The notes under the pieces: model-generated | Told to the model about the DNA's origin: nothing | The model's database searches: none | What the model saw: the letters and a program-made list of their open reading frames with translations, nothing else | Position numbers and translations under genes: made by a program | In this document: positions 10,065 to 20,619 of the stretch, piece by piece | Layout of the letters: every line of letters starts with the position of its first letter | Position numbering within the stretch: position 1 is the first letter of the stretch | From: Paenibacillus sp. FSL R5-0766 | GTDB lineage: Bacteria; Bacillota; Bacilli; Paenibacillales; Paenibacillaceae | DNA: 64,000 nt | Assembly: GCF_037971845.1 (NCBI RefSeq) | Contig: NZ_CP150227.1 | Span: 5,022,001-5,086,000 of the forward strand | Reading direction: 5' to 3'

Positions 10065-11093
10065 TTACATTAATACATGCGATAAGTGCGCAATACCTAT
10101 AGAATTCAGGCGTTCATGCTCAGGGATATTTTCATATAACAAATGGGATTTTCCGGCCTTGGCCAGGTGATCACGCATAGCTGCAATTCGTCCTTTGTTA
10201 ACATCAATAAAACGAAAATCGATTTGGCGCAAATGCTCCAGCCCGGTCAGTCCAGCAAAAGAATTCGCCTTGAGCGCCGTATTCATCTCTTTCAGTTCAA
10301 TAGACTCCAAAGCACGGGCTGTCCATAGATGTTTGGTATCCCGTAACGATTTCATATAGTCCAGTTCGAGCTGTCTGAGAGAGGTCATATGGGAAAAGTC
10401 GCATAAATGCTCCAGCTTGGGCAAGGACAGATGCAGATATTCCAGCACGCGCATCTGTTCGAGTCCCTGAATACTCGTCAGCTTGCGAACAGAGCTTAGC
10501 TTTAACATCGATATGGTCGACTGTGTCAATACATCCAGTCCCCCTTTTAACTCACAGTGATCCAGGGACAGATACTGAAGCATGGGCAGTTCCGCTAACA
10601 CATCAACACTTTCGACCGCGCAGTTCAGAATGAGCGTATGCAGTTGGAGGCATGCCGCAATGGAAGCAAATCCGTTGAATTTGCCACGCAGTTCAAGAAA
10701 GGTCAATCGTGTGTAGTGTTTAATAAAGTCGAGCACGGTCGCCTTTGCAGGTGAATTCAATCTTAGAAACTGCATCTGCTCCATCGCACCCAGAATCGTC
10801 AAATCCTGTGCCTGTGAAAGATCAAGCTGCAAGGCAGAGACATGTTTCAACTGTGCCAGTCGCCCCAGAAATCCGGATGAATATACCCCTTTAGGGTCCA
10901 TATGTGATATGTGCAGGATCAGATCCGGCCGGGCAAAGAATACTTTGGCATCGAGCTCGGCAAGGTCCTCATATGTATCCGCGCCAACGCGAAAATGAAC
11001 CGTTGCTCTGCGGCGCAACAGATGCACCGCCTGGTGCATCTTTTCGGCATTCCATGGAACCCCCTGTATTGATGCATGCCATAACTCACTCAC
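10065..11093 (-). CDS. Leucine-rich-repeat protein of unknown function
   Basis: Long repeats of the form LxxLxLxxC/N (for example LTFLELRGKFNGFASIAAC, YLHLSLPKLEHL, LRQLELDYMKSL) mark an LRR solenoid covering about residues 70-320. There is no signal peptide or membrane segment, so it is probably cytoplasmic. The frame is open to an ATG at 11117, but the GTG at 11093 has a GGGGG ribosome site seven bases upstream and is preferred, giving about 342 residues. Bacterial LRR proteins bind partner proteins; no catalytic domain is visible and the neighbours give no clue. Confidence 0.75.
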   Translation of the reverse strand: MSELWHASIQGVPWNAEKMHQAVHLLRRRATVHFRVGADTYEDLAELDAKVFFARPDLILHISHMDPKGVYSSGFLGRLAQLKHVSALQLDLSQAQDLTILGAMEQMQFLRLNSPAKATVLDFIKHYTRLTFLELRGKFNGFASIAACLQLHTLILNCAVESVDVLAELPMLQYLSLDHCELKGGLDVLTQSTISMLKLSSVRKLTSIQGLEQMRVLEYLHLSLPKLEHLCDFSHMTSLRQLELDYMKSLRDTKHLWTARALESIELKEMNTALKANSFAGLTGLEHLRQIDFRFIDVNKGRIAAMRDHLAKAGKSHLLYENIPEHERLNSIGIAHLSHVLM

Positions 11094-11265
11094 AGATAAT
11101 CCCCCTTTTCCTCCCATAGTTCCAATTCATTCCATTATAAACAAGATCGCCTGGATGAACCACCACCACCGATCCCCGTTTTTTCATTCCTTTCCTCTTT
11201 TTTTCGTTCCTCCCCTTTACTGTTCTCATACTCATGCCTTTCCTTCCCGTTGCTTTCAGGATTAT

Positions 11266-11293
11266 TCGACAGAAATCTACATAAAACTATAGA
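11266..11293 (+). promoter_or_regulatory. Candidate promoter of the chemoreceptor gene
   Basis: TCGACA (11266-11271), 16-bp spacer, TATAGA (11288-11293). A SigD-like -10 (GCCGACAT, 11298-11305) is also present, but its TAAA partner sits only 12 bases upstream rather than the usual 15. Confidence 0.35.
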
Positions 11294-11354
11294 TCATGCC
11301 GACATATAACTAAGGCGTTTTGAGCTTTTAATTACTCATCTGGGGAGATGGAAT

Positions 11355-13430
11355 ATGTCGAACATGTTGAACAAGTGGGGGAAAACGGGAGCACGGACAT
11401 CCAGTATGGCAAATACGTTGTCCATTGTGCTGCTGGTCATTATCGTAGTTGTCTTTGCCGTGCTGGGAACATTTATGTTTGCAAGCACACGAAACATTCT
11501 GGTGAAACAGCAGGAATCCATGCTCCAGACCAAGACACAAGCCATTGTTAGTGAATTTGATGCATTATTCAAGGAAAAGGGCGCACTGGTCAAGCAAATG
11601 TCCACCAACACATTATTTCAGCAATACATAGAAACAACAGCATCTGCTGCCGATGCGGCAAGTTCTACCTACGCTGCGGAAACACAGGCGACACTGGCCG
11701 CTATCGTTAAGGCAGAGCCTTCGTTTGCCGATGCCTGGGTCGCGGGTCTGGATGGAAAAGGCTTTTGGATTCAAAATGATGGTGTCGTATCTGCACCGGA
11801 CTTTGATATCCAGTCGCGTCCATACTACAAGCCGGTTACTGACGCAGACGGACTTTATTTCTCCGATCCGTACATTGATATTGCAGCAGGCGATGTACTC
11901 ATGGGTATCTTTTATCCGATCAAAGACGAAAACAACACCACGATCGGCTTTGCCGCAGCGGATATTGCATTCAAGGATATCCCGGCGATTATGGAGAGTT
12001 ATTCCCTTGGAAGCACGGGCTATTCCATGTTGCTATCCAAGAGCGGGGAAATTCTGTACCATCCGGATCAAGAGAAGGTATTGAAGGAGAACATCCTGAA
12101 CAGTACGGGGGACATGGGAGACATCGGCAAGAAAATGCTTGCGGGTGAAAACGGCGTACAACTTATGAACGACAATGGGGAACGTCGATATATCGGCTAC
12201 GCTACCAGCAAAGATACGGGATGGTCCGTTGGTCTGACCATATCCGAAGAAGAAGTTCTCGCGGAATTAAAAACATTCACGTGGATTACGCTTGGCGGTT
12301 TTGCTGCAGCCACCCTTCTGCTTGTGATTATCTGTTACATTACCCTTCGCCGTCTGTTACGCTCCATACCACAGCTGCTGGCCAAGATTAAACAGATTGA
12401 ACAAGGTGACCTGACTGTCCAACTGGATATCAAATCTAATAATGAAATTGGACAGATCGCTACAGGTTTGAATTCCATGGTGCAGAAAATTCAGGTCATG
12501 CTGCAAATGGTCGGCAGCTCGGCGCAAATCCTGAACCAGTCGTCGAATGATCTGCAAGCCATCTCCTCTCGAACAGCTGTGACTATGAATGATACATCGA
12601 CAGCCATCAACGAAATTGCCAATGCAACGAATTATCAGTCCATCGAAACGGAAAATATTTTACGCAAAACAGGCTCGTTATCCAGCCAAATTGATGAAAT
12701 TGCTACCGATGCGCAGGCTATGGGGACGGTCGTGCAGACATCTGCTGATCAAAGCAGCCAAGGACTTGCGGTCGTGGAACAATTATCGAAATGGTCCGAG
12801 GAAAATCATCAGTCCACCCAAGCGGTGTCCTCCATCATTCAGGAGATCGATATAAGCCGGAATGAAATATCCAGTTTTGTGGATACGGTCAAACAGATTG
12901 CCTCTCAGACGAACTTGCTCGCCCTGAATGCCTCTATTGAGGCTGCACGTGCTGGCGAACATGGAAGAGGATTTGCCGTCGTTGCTGAAGAGGTCCGCAA
13001 ACTTGCAGAACAGACGGCTCAGGCAACAGAGGAAATCAACAAAAAGGTGAATGTTATTGAAGAGAAAACAACCCTGTCGGTTGAACATACCATGCGCGGT
13101 ATGAAGATTGCGGAGGAGAATGCCAAATCCGTAGAAGATACCAAACATGTATTCTTTAGTATTAACAAAGACCTGAAAGATCTACAGCAGCGTATGATGC
13201 AGATTACCAACAATACCTCCAATGTACACAAGCACAAAGATGAGATATTCCAAGCACTGGAGATTATCTCTTCCACCACAGAGGAGAACTCGGCATCGAC
13301 GGAAGAAGTAAGCGCCAGCACGCAGGAGCAGCTGGATAGTATCGAACAGGTAGCGGATCTGTCGAAACAGTTGAACCAGCTATCTGGCAAACTGCAAGAC
13401 GAATTAAGCCAGTTTAAAGTAAAGTCATGA
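11355..13430 (+). CDS. Methyl-accepting chemotaxis protein, dCache-HAMP-MCP type
   Basis: ATG at 11355 with GGGGAG seven bases upstream. The 691-residue protein has an N-terminal membrane segment (about 16-40), a long extracellular region (about 42-305) resembling the dCache_1 ligand domain (SRPYYKPV...[10 protein letters not shown]), a second membrane segment (about 308-330), HAMP, and the cytoplasmic signalling hairpin with the near-invariant tip [20 protein letters not shown]. It senses small extracellular ligands and controls CheA. It sits just after polysaccharide-degrading genes but has its own promoter region. The ligand is not predictable here. Confidence 0.93.
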   Translation: MSNMLNKWGKTGARTSSMANTLSIVLLVIIVVVFAVLGTFMFASTRNILVKQQESMLQTKTQAIVSEFDALFKEKGALVKQMSTNTLFQQYIETTASAADAASSTYAAETQATLAAIVKAEPSFADAWVAGLDGKGFWIQNDGVVSAPDFDIQSRPYYKPVTDADGLYFSDPYIDIAAGDVLMGIFYPIKDENNTTIGFAAADIAFKDIPAIMESYSLGSTGYSMLLSKSGEILYHPDQEKVLKENILNSTGDMGDIGKKMLAGENGVQLMNDNGERRYIGYATSKDTGWSVGLTISEEEVLAELKTFTWITLGGFAAATLLLVIICYITLRRLLRSIPQLLAKIKQIEQGDLTVQLDIKSNNEIGQIATGLNSMVQKIQVMLQMVGSSAQILNQSSNDLQAISSRTAVTMNDTSTAINEIANATNYQSIETENILRKTGSLSSQIDEIATDAQAMGTVVQTSADQSSQGLAVVEQLSKWSEENHQSTQAVSSIIQEIDISRNEISSFVDTVKQIASQTNLLALNASIEAARAGEHGRGFAVVAEEVRKLAEQTAQATEEINKKVNVIEEKTTLSVEHTMRGMKIAEENAKSVEDTKHVFFSINKDLKDLQQRMMQITNNTSNVHKHKDEIFQALEIISSTTEENSASTEEVSASTQEQLDSIEQVADLSKQLNQLSGKLQDELSQFKVKS

Positions 13431-13524
13431 TCCGCAAGCTTTCCCCTGCTCTTCTCTTTTAGTCGATGTCCATTTATTATTAATGAATATGCGTACGAAG
13501 AGGATTGGAGGCTGAATCATCATC

Positions 13525-14697
13525 ATGAACTTTGCCAAACGAATGGATCATTTCAATGAAGGAATTTTCACCCGGTTGCTGGAGATCAAACGCCGCAGAC
13601 TGGAAAACGGGCAGCCCGTTATTGATCTCAGTGTGGGTACGCCGAATATCCCACCTGCGCAGCATATTATAACTGCACTATGCGAGGCCGCAGCTGATCC
13701 GGCTAATTATATATATGCTGTGAATGATCAGAGTGAGTTGCTGCAAGCCACAAGCGATTGGTACAAGCAGCGCTATCAGGTCGAGTTAGACCCGGCAACA
13801 CAGATCTGTTCCTTGCTCGGTTCACAGGAAGGGCTGGCACATATATCCCTCTCCATTGTCGATGAAGGTGATGTGGTGCTAGTCCCCGACCCCTGCTATC
13901 CCGTCTTCGCGGATGGACCGTTACTGGCAGGTGCAGAACTGTATTATATGCCGCAAAAAGAAGAAAACGGGTATGTTATTCAGCTTCAGGATATACCGGA
14001 AGATATCGCTCATCGAGCGAAATTCATGCTGGTCTCCTATCCCAACAATCCAACAACCGCGATGGCACCGGATCAGTTCTATCTTGACCTGATTGCCTTT
14101 GCGAAGAAGTATGATATTATCGTGCTCCACGATAACGCGTACAGTGAACTCGTATTTGACGGAAAGTCATGTGGAAGCTTCCTTGCGTTTCCTGGTGCCA
14201 TGGACGTCGGTGTGGAATTCAACTCCCTATCAAAAACGTACGGACTGGCCGGAGCTCGAATTGGCTTCTGTGTGGGCAATACAACCATGGTCTCCATGCT
14301 GAAAAAGCTAAAATCCAATATGGATTACGGGATGTTCCTACCGATCCAAAAAGCAGCAATTGCCGCCATTACTGGAGGTCAATCCGAGGTTGAACGGGTC
14401 AGAGCAATCTATGAACAGCGCAGGGACATCCTGTGCGAAGGCTTCAGTAGACTCGGATGGAAAATAACGAAGCCCGAAGCGACCATGTTTATCTGGACAC
14501 GGATTCCCGCTCATTATGAGAGTTCTGAACACTTCACCATGGACTTGGTCAGCCGGGCAGGCGTCATCGCAACACCCGGAAGTGCCTTTGGCCCTTCGGG
14601 TGAAGGATATATCAGACTGGCACTGGTGCAGGATAATGAGAACCTTCTCCGAGCAGTGGCTTCTGTTGAGGACAGCGGCATTCTCAGAAACATGTAG
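13525..14697 (+). CDS. Class I/II PLP-dependent aminotransferase
   Basis: Fold-type I aminotransferase of 390 residues. Visible motifs are DLSVGTPNIPP near the N-terminus, YPNNPT in the middle, the aspartate holding the PLP nitrogen in VLHDNAYSEL, and the Schiff-base lysine in SLSKTYGLAGARIGF. It resembles LL-diaminopimelate/alanine-type aminotransferases, but the substrate cannot be fixed from motifs. ATG at 13525 is 13 bases after TTGGAGG, a rather long spacing; no better in-frame ATG, GTG or TTG lies closer. It follows the chemoreceptor by 94 bp and ends at a strong terminator. Confidence 0.88.
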   Translation: MNFAKRMDHFNEGIFTRLLEIKRRRLENGQPVIDLSVGTPNIPPAQHIITALCEAAADPANYIYAVNDQSELLQATSDWYKQRYQVELDPATQICSLLGSQEGLAHISLSIVDEGDVVLVPDPCYPVFADGPLLAGAELYYMPQKEENGYVIQLQDIPEDIAHRAKFMLVSYPNNPTTAMAPDQFYLDLIAFAKKYDIIVLHDNAYSELVFDGKSCGSFLAFPGAMDVGVEFNSLSKTYGLAGARIGFCVGNTTMVSMLKKLKSNMDYGMFLPIQKAAIAAITGGQSEVERVRAIYEQRRDILCEGFSRLGWKITKPEATMFIWTRIPAHYESSEHFTMDLVSRAGVIATPGSAFGPSGEGYIRLALVQDNENLLRAVASVEDSGILRNM

Positions 14698-14708
14698 GAT
14701 TAGCCAAT

Positions 14709-14754
14709 AACGCGAGCTGCGACGGATTGAATCCGGAGCAGGCTCGCGTTTTTT
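14709..14754 (+). terminator. Rho-independent terminator after the aminotransferase
   Basis: AACGCGAGC (14709-14717) pairs with GCTCGCGTT (14742-14750), followed by six T. It lies between convergent genes. Confidence 0.9.
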
Positions 14755-14793
14755 GGGGTTGTTATAATCAGGTATCATTCAATTACTGGCCTT

Positions 14794-16893
14794 TCATTTT
14801 AAAGCCATCCATCGCTGTGTGAACGCATGACCCAAATGGATGAAGCCCTGCCGCGAATGGCGGTAAAACGTGGCGCGGCTCATATGTAAAGCTTCGGCCA
14901 ACTCGGACTTGCGATAATTTTTATGCAGATAACTTTCCCTAAGTATGCGCTGCTCCAGATTAGTAAGCGGATAGGTCGGTGGATCAGCATGAAGGATGCT
15001 TACGACCAACTCCCGTGCCCTCACTCCTTCGCACCCCATTGCCTGTAAAGGAACCATCTCCTCAAGTACCTTATCATCATATATATGGTGAAGCATCAGT
15101 CTGACCTCATCCCGGGACAAGATACGGGGGGCTTCCTGCGGGATGCAGCCTGCAGTCCGAATGTTCTGCCTTAGAATACGCTGAACCCAGACCTCAAAGG
15201 TTGCCTGCCTGAAATCCAGTTCCCATACATGCATATCCTCCCTGGCATATGGCTGAGAGGGCATCGTCGACTCCTCAAATCCCAAATGAGGGAGTAACAT
15301 GTTTAGTTGTCTGTCCGCAGTGGGAATGATTGCACGCAGACCGCTCATTGCATCAATTAGCCAGGATTGAAACAGCATGCCGCCCAGTTCCTCAGGCCGA
15401 TAAGAAGACTGTCCCACGTCTACCGCAGCTAACAGGATACATATGGTATCAGCCGCTTCAGGAGAGCATCCGCGTGCCGAGTTGACCGGGTCACCTAGCA
15501 TTTTTCTAATATCAGGAGAATATTGCTCCAATATGGATAACGTTTGGTCATGCAACCAAAGTCCGGCACAGAAAGCCAAAGGTACCCTGTCCGGATTCCG
15601 AATGACACGTATCCCCGCCGGCGCATAATTAGCAATATCATCTAATAATGAAGAATACTGTCCGTTCTCGATAAGCTCCGATTGCCAATCCGAACGTGCC
15701 AGCGATTCGGCAAGAAAACGCTGCAAGTAAGGAAGATCTCCAGGTTCAAAAGACATCTGCTGTTCCACTTCCCGTTGACGTATCCCTGTGAAATCCGTAT
15801 ATGCATGGGTCGAGGGCAATTGATCACGGTACAACTCCAATATGTGGGCCGCAATCTGCATTTGCAACAGTTTGTTCAATGAAGGATACCGCTCCATAAG
15901 CAGCTCCAGTACCCTGGAACGCATCATTTGATAATGGCTGGGGTCGCGCCTTTCATAATCCTCCCTTAACATCCGGGATACCAACTGATGCAGAGAAAGG
16001 CCTCCGGCTCCAGTGTGCACACAGGATAAAGTACTCAGTGCCGTGTAATCCAATGCATTCAGAGGATGACTCAACAACTGGTTCAGCATCGTCTGATCCG
16101 CTGCCGGGAACAGCGACAGCATCTGCAAAGCCTCATACATATAAGGAGAGGTTGCTTCCTTGAGTAACTCTGCACTCAATATGCCGGGTATCTGTTGTGC
16201 GTAGTCCTCTCGCTCCCTTCCCTGACGTCGCAGCATATCCACTGTTAACGCCAGCAACAGCGGGTGTCCATCTGTTTTGTGTACGATATCCTGCTGTACG
16301 AGGGGTGGCAAACCGCTTGACTGCACATATTCGTGAACCTCTTTGCGAGTGAAAAGCTCCAAAGCAAAAGAATGAATCTGATTGCCCCATACAAGATTCG
16401 TATGCCACTGAATGGGCAGACCTGTCCGAGAAGCCACAATAAGCAAGAATTCGCTTGTGCTTGTTACTAGCATGGGAAGCAGGCTGGATAACAGCCAGCT
16501 ATCGATCCGATCTATTGTTTCACAGTTATCAATAATCACGACAGTCCGTTGACGGGTAAGCTCTTCAACAACATGTGCAAGAAGTGGTGTATCTGCGACA
16601 CGTGTTCGACCATACTCCGTTTCCAGACTCATCTCCAGATGAGACAGAAAAGCGCGCGGCGTCTGCAGGCAGAACTGTCCGTCCATCCACAAGGTAACCG
16701 TTGAACATCGTCTGGCCTCTGCCGCCATCTCCGTGAGGAGTGTCGTCTTGCCAATCCCTCCAATTCCCGAAATTGAAAATATTTGTGAATTGACATTAGG
16801 TGAAGCAAGCCAATTGGATAATACCTCCAATTGCTGAGTCAAACCGACAATACATGGCGTAGGGGAATTTGGTTCCACGGATCTAAGATTCAT
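14794..16893 (-). CDS. STAND-type (NB-ARC-like) ATPase with C-terminal DNA-binding helix-turn-helix
   Basis: Walker A GIGGIGKTT (about residue 45) and Walker B VVIIDNCE define a STAND/NB-ARC nucleotide switch domain; a helical region follows, and the C-terminus (about the last 60 residues, KSELAEALHMSRATFYRHSRQG) is a helix-turn-helix. Such proteins oligomerise or change shape on ligand and ATP binding to regulate transcription. The frame opens at a TTG (16938) without a ribosome site; ATG at 16893 is chosen, although its upstream GGAAAG is weak. The gene is divergent from the S-layer GLUG protein, so it may control that gene through the 165-bp intergenic region (inference). Confidence 0.8.
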   Translation of the reverse strand: MNLRSVEPNSPTPCIVGLTQQLEVLSNWLASPNVNSQIFSISGIGGIGKTTLLTEMAAEARRCSTVTLWMDGQFCLQTPRAFLSHLEMSLETEYGRTRVADTPLLAHVVEELTRQRTVVIIDNCETIDRIDSWLLSSLLPMLVTSTSEFLLIVASRTGLPIQWHTNLVWGNQIHSFALELFTRKEVHEYVQSSGLPPLVQQDIVHKTDGHPLLLALTVDMLRRQGREREDYAQQIPGILSAELLKEATSPYMYEALQMLSLFPAADQTMLNQLLSHPLNALDYTALSTLSCVHTGAGGLSLHQLVSRMLREDYERRDPSHYQMMRSRVLELLMERYPSLNKLLQMQIAAHILELYRDQLPSTHAYTDFTGIRQREVEQQMSFEPGDLPYLQRFLAESLARSDWQSELIENGQYSSLLDDIANYAPAGIRVIRNPDRVPLAFCAGLWLHDQTLSILEQYSPDIRKMLGDPVNSARGCSPEAADTICILLAAVDVGQSSYRPEELGGMLFQSWLIDAMSGLRAIIPTADRQLNMLLPHLGFEESTMPSQPYAREDMHVWELDFRQATFEVWVQRILRQNIRTAGCIPQEAPRILSRDEVRLMLHHIYDDKVLEEMVPLQAMGCEGVRARELVVSILHADPPTYPLTNLEQRILRESYLHKNYRKSELAEALHMSRATFYRHSRQGFIHLGHAFTQRWMALK

Positions 16894-17058
16894 GCTGCAC
16901 ACTACTTTCCATTCAAATTTGAAACAAAAACGAGACAACGCATTTCTTATAATATACTATACTATTTCTTGACAGGCATAGACTGTTTCGGTTCCTCACA
17001 TGCTTATCCATTCAACAATAATTTCATTACTGCAAACCAAAGGGGAAGTGAAGTGTAA

Positions 17059-20000
17059 ATGAAGAAACGTTTATCCATGATGAAAGTACTGCTTGTACTC
17101 ATCATGATCGCGGGACAAATGGGAGAGTACAGCTCTGTGAATGCAGAAGGAGAACCTGACGGGCCAAATGCCATTCCTCCGGTTGAGAACGGCTGGATCC
17201 AGGTATCTACCAAAGAACAGCTTATGTATATTAACCAAAATCAGGAGCTTTATCTGACAGAGAACATCCGCCTGACTGCGGATATCGACTTGACGGGAAT
17301 AGACTGGATTCCATTTGGCGGCAATGACTACGTACCGTTCAGTGGAACATTTGATGGACAGGGGCATTGGATCACTGGCTTGGAGATAAACAACGACACA
17401 CGATTGTCCAATGGTTTTTTTGGTCAAGCCAACGGCCGCATTCAATATATTAACCTGAGGGCAGATATTAAAGGTGGCTCCAATACAGGCGCACTTGTCG
17501 GCTTTCAATCCGGGGGGAGCATTGATCATGTCTATACGGAAGGAACTGTACGAAGCGGGCACATCTACAAAAGTGTCACTCCTACAGGGGGCATCGTAGG
17601 ATTACTGAGCAATGCACGTCTGTCTCACTCTTCCTCCGCTGCTTTCGTTACAGTAGGCGAATCTGACAATTTGCATGGTGGTGGACTTATAGGTTCCCAG
17701 GCAATGGGGAGCATAAGCGATTCTTACTTTACCGGTAATCTAGCTAACGAGCCTGTCAAGGACCATCCTACCTCCCATATATATGCTGGAGGAATTGTAG
17801 GTTATCAGTTAAGCAGCACAGATGAATACAATATCCTCAAAAATACATATTCAACTGGCGCGATCTCCACACTGAATCCGAGAAGCTACTCCAGTTGGGG
17901 GGCGATCGGTGGATATGTCTACAAAACAAATATAACGGATACATACTACGATACGATGACATCGGGTATGACTGTCGGAGCAAGCGATCCTTATCAAAGC
18001 ACAATTGAGATCTATGGGAAAACAACAACAGAAATGAAGCAGCAGGCTACTTATACTGGATGGGATTTTACAGATACCTGGAACATTCATCCTGCAATCA
18101 ACAATGGCTATCCTTATCTGCGCCCTGCCATATTAACAACCGCGCTGCCTCAGGCGGTTCAGAATGAATCCTACTCCATGGACCTGGCAGGTTATGATGG
18201 AGCGCGCTCAGGACTTACCTGGACAGCCTCCGGACTTCCCCAAGGATTAAGCTTGAGCCCTTCTGGTGAGCTGGGCGGTACACCGACACAATCCGGCACG
18301 TACTCTGTAAACCTCTCGCTGCTGGATGGAGGCTCCGCCACAACTGAACGTATTCTGCAACTTGTCGTTGTTACGAAGACTCCAGGCATTGCGGATGCGT
18401 CGGTTCAGCCCGGACTAGAGGTGGGCGCAACGAGCATTACAGCAGCGCAGACGCAAACGGGGCATTCCTTTGCCTACATCTTGGATCGCACGGACATCAA
18501 TCCTCCATGGGTTGGGGATATACTACCTGAGGGTGCGGTAACCTATATTTCAGGTGACGATATTCCTGGTACAAGTCCAGGGCAGGCTGTAGACCTCTTT
18601 GAAGTGACAGAAGATGAAAATACAGGGAAATATCTCATTCAGGCGTGGCAGCACTTCACCCTGGAACAAAAGCACATTCGTCAGTTCGTTCCGGTTAACG
18701 GTCTTCATCTGGAGCCATCTCAACTGGACCTGACCTCTGGTGGGCCCTCGGCTAAACTGACAGCAATCATTGATCCAGAAGACACTACAAACAAGACCAT
18801 TCACTGGAGCTCCAGTAATGAGGCTGTCGCCACCGTGGATATGCATGGGGAAGTCCAGCCTGTGACTGCAGGTACAGCCATTATTACGGTTACATCTGAA
18901 GATGGCTCCCATACAGCAACGGCAACCATCACTGTATTTCCCCAAGCTGGAACAGTTACCGGGTCTGTATATGACACAGAAATGACTCCACTGGAGGAAG
19001 TCTCCGTTTCTGTGGAAAGCATCGGTGTATTTACAGACAGCCAGGGGCATTTTACACTGGAACAGATCCCTGTAGGAGCCCGAACACTTGTTGTACGCGC
19101 CAAAGGCTATAATACAACTGAACGAAGCGTCGAAGTACTGGCAGAGCAGGCCGTGGATATGGGCATGATTACATTAAAGCCCCTTGCTACCCCGCAGCCA
19201 GAGCCGCACCCATCACCGGGTACAACTCCAGCACCTTCACCAGCTTCAGGATCGGAATCGTTCTCAGGGTTCCCAAATGTTTTGCCACCGGCCGAAGATC
19301 CAGCTACACTCAAGCTTGAAATTAACGGTCTGGACATCAAATCAACAGCCTCAACAGAGATAGCTCCTGACGGTCAGACTGTAATCCGACTCAAACCTGA
19401 TACAGCTTCTCTCATGCAAGCCTTCAGTGGTGCAGAATTGGGAATACTAATCCGCATTAATCTGGATTCTCCTGTCGTATTCCTGGATCTGCCGGGTAAG
19501 TCGTTACAGAGTATTCAAAAGCCATCGGAAACCAGTGTAACTTTCGAGGTCAATGGAACGAGTTATGAACTGCCCCTGAACACTTTACCCCCACTGACTG
19601 ACAACATGACTGTTACCATGGGTATTGGAAAAGTCTCTCCTAGCACCATCAGCACTCTGAATGCTACGGTGGCGAAGCAAGGCTATGAACTCATCGGCAC
19701 TCCTATGAAATTTACCTTATATATCGACGGGAAGCAGACAGAACATGCTAATCACAAATATAGCAAACGAATCCTTCCACTCCCTGCACAGGTTGATCCC
19801 GCCACATCAACGGCCGTTTGGATCGATGCAGAAGATCAGATGCATTTTGTTCCTTCCCTGTTCACCATGGACGCCCGGTTGACACAAGCTATCATTTTCA
19901 CTCCCCAGAACAGCATGTTTGCAGTTGTCTCTGCGAATCATGCGTTTGCGGACATGAAAGATCACTGGGGACGAACCGACGTCGAAATGCTTGCGAACAA

Positions 20001-20505
20001 ATTCATTGTCCAGGGGGTAAGCCATAATACCTTTGCGCCAAAGAAAGAGATTTCACGTGCCGAATTCGCTGCATTGCTAGTCCGTTCCTTGGGATTGCCT
20101 GAGCACCAGCCAACATCCAATTTTGACGATATCACTTCAGATCAATGGTATGCTGGAGCCGTAGGGACTGCACAGGCTGCTGGCTTACTCAACGGTTACG
20201 GTGATGGCTCATTTAGACCGGATGCAGCCATTACCCGTGAACAAATGGCCTCTGTCCTCGTCCGTACATTGAAGTTTGCAGGAATGATGCCTCAGCCGAA
20301 CACGGATGTACTGGATATGTTAGCGGATAGAACTACTCTCTCCCCGTGGGCTTCCAGCCCTGTATCCATTTTGCTGGAAGAAGGTTTGATGAAAGGTACA
20401 CAAACCAACATGTTTTCTCCTAAGGAACTGGTTACTCGGGCTCAGAGTGCGGCAGTATTGAGCCGAATGCTGCAATATATGAAATTTATCAACAGCCCGC
20501 AGTAG
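17059..20505 (+). CDS. S-layer-anchored multidomain surface protein (GLUG repeats, Ig-like domains, three SLH)
   Basis: Signal peptide about residues 1-29 (ends VNA). Order: a GLUG-repeat beta-solenoid about 40-355 (FDGQGHWITGLEI, GALVGFQSGGSIDHVY), a putative Ig domain about 360-440 (LPQGLSLSPSGELGGTP), a region of unknown fold, a Big_2 Ig domain about 545-630 (HWSSSNEAVATVD), a carboxypeptidase-regulatory-like domain about 631-705 (GTVTGSVYD), a Pro-rich linker about 709-731, a unique region, and three S-layer homology domains from about 962 to the end. SLH domains bind pyruvylated secondary wall polymer, so the protein is displayed on the cell surface, probably as an adhesin or polymer-binding structure. 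No catalytic domain is recognised. The divergent STAND regulator is its likely partner. Confidence 0.9.
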   Translation: MKKRLSMMKVLLVLIMIAGQMGEYSSVNAEGEPDGPNAIPPVENGWIQVSTKEQLMYINQNQELYLTENIRLTADIDLTGIDWIPFGGNDYVPFSGTFDGQGHWITGLEINNDTRLSNGFFGQANGRIQYINLRADIKGGSNTGALVGFQSGGSIDHVYTEGTVRSGHIYKSVTPTGGIVGLLSNARLSHSSSAAFVTVGESDNLHGGGLIGSQAMGSISDSYFTGNLANEPVKDHPTSHIYAGGIVGYQLSSTDEYNILKNTYSTGAISTLNPRSYSSWGAIGGYVYKTNITDTYYDTMTSGMTVGASDPYQSTIEIYGKTTTEMKQQATYTGWDFTDTWNIHPAINNGYPYLRPAILTTALPQAVQNESYSMDLAGYDGARSGLTWTASGLPQGLSLSPSGELGGTPTQSGTYSVNLSLLDGGSATTERILQLVVVTKTPGIADASVQPGLEVGATSITAAQTQTGHSFAYILDRTDINPPWVGDILPEGAVTYISGDDIPGTSPGQAVDLFEVTEDENTGKYLIQAWQHFTLEQKHIRQFVPVNGLHLEPSQLDLTSGGPSAKLTAIIDPEDTTNKTIHWSSSNEAVATVDMHGEVQPVTAGTAIITVTSEDGSHTATATITVFPQAGTVTGSVYDTEMTPLEEVSVSVESIGVFTDSQGHFTLEQIPVGARTLVVRAKGYNTTERSVEVLAEQAVDMGMITLKPLATPQPEPHPSPGTTPAPSPASGSESFSGFPNVLPPAEDPATLKLEINGLDIKSTASTEIAPDGQTVIRLKPDTASLMQAFSGAELGILIRINLDSPVVFLDLPGKSLQSIQKPSETSVTFEVNGTSYELPLNTLPPLTDNMTVTMGIGKVSPSTISTLNATVAKQGYELIGTPMKFTLYIDGKQTEHANHKYSKRILPLPAQVDPATSTAVWIDAEDQMHFVPSLFTMDARLTQAIIFTPQNSMFAVVSANHAFADMKDHWGRTDVEMLANKFIVQGVSHNTFAPKKEISRAEFAALLVRSLGLPEHQPTSNFDDITSDQWYAGAVGTAQAAGLLNGYGDGSFRPDAAITREQMASVLVRTLKFAGMMPQPNTDVLDMLADRTTLSPWASSPVSILLEEGLMKGTQTNMFSPKELVTRAQSAAVLSRMLQYMKFINSPQ

Positions 20506-20544
20506 CTGAAGTCCTGACATATTATCTAAGCACAGTTCGTTCAG

Positions 20545-20586
20545 AAAAGCCCGCTGCATGCATCATGCATGAGCGGGCTTCTTTTC
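20545..20586. terminator. Bidirectional terminator between the SLH protein and the iron permease
   Basis: AAGCCCGCT (20547-20555) pairs with AGCGGGCTT (20572-20580) with an inner GCATG palindrome; A tract on the left and T-rich tail on the right, so it serves both converging genes. Confidence 0.9.
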
Positions 20587-20619
20587 ACTGCAATTTCTAC
20601 ATTGTGTCTTTAAATTCCT

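Noticed and set aside
11282..11305. SigD promoter (TAAA ... GCCGACAT) for the chemoreceptor
   Set aside because: The spacer is 12 rather than about 15 bases; a SigA-like pair fits at least as well.
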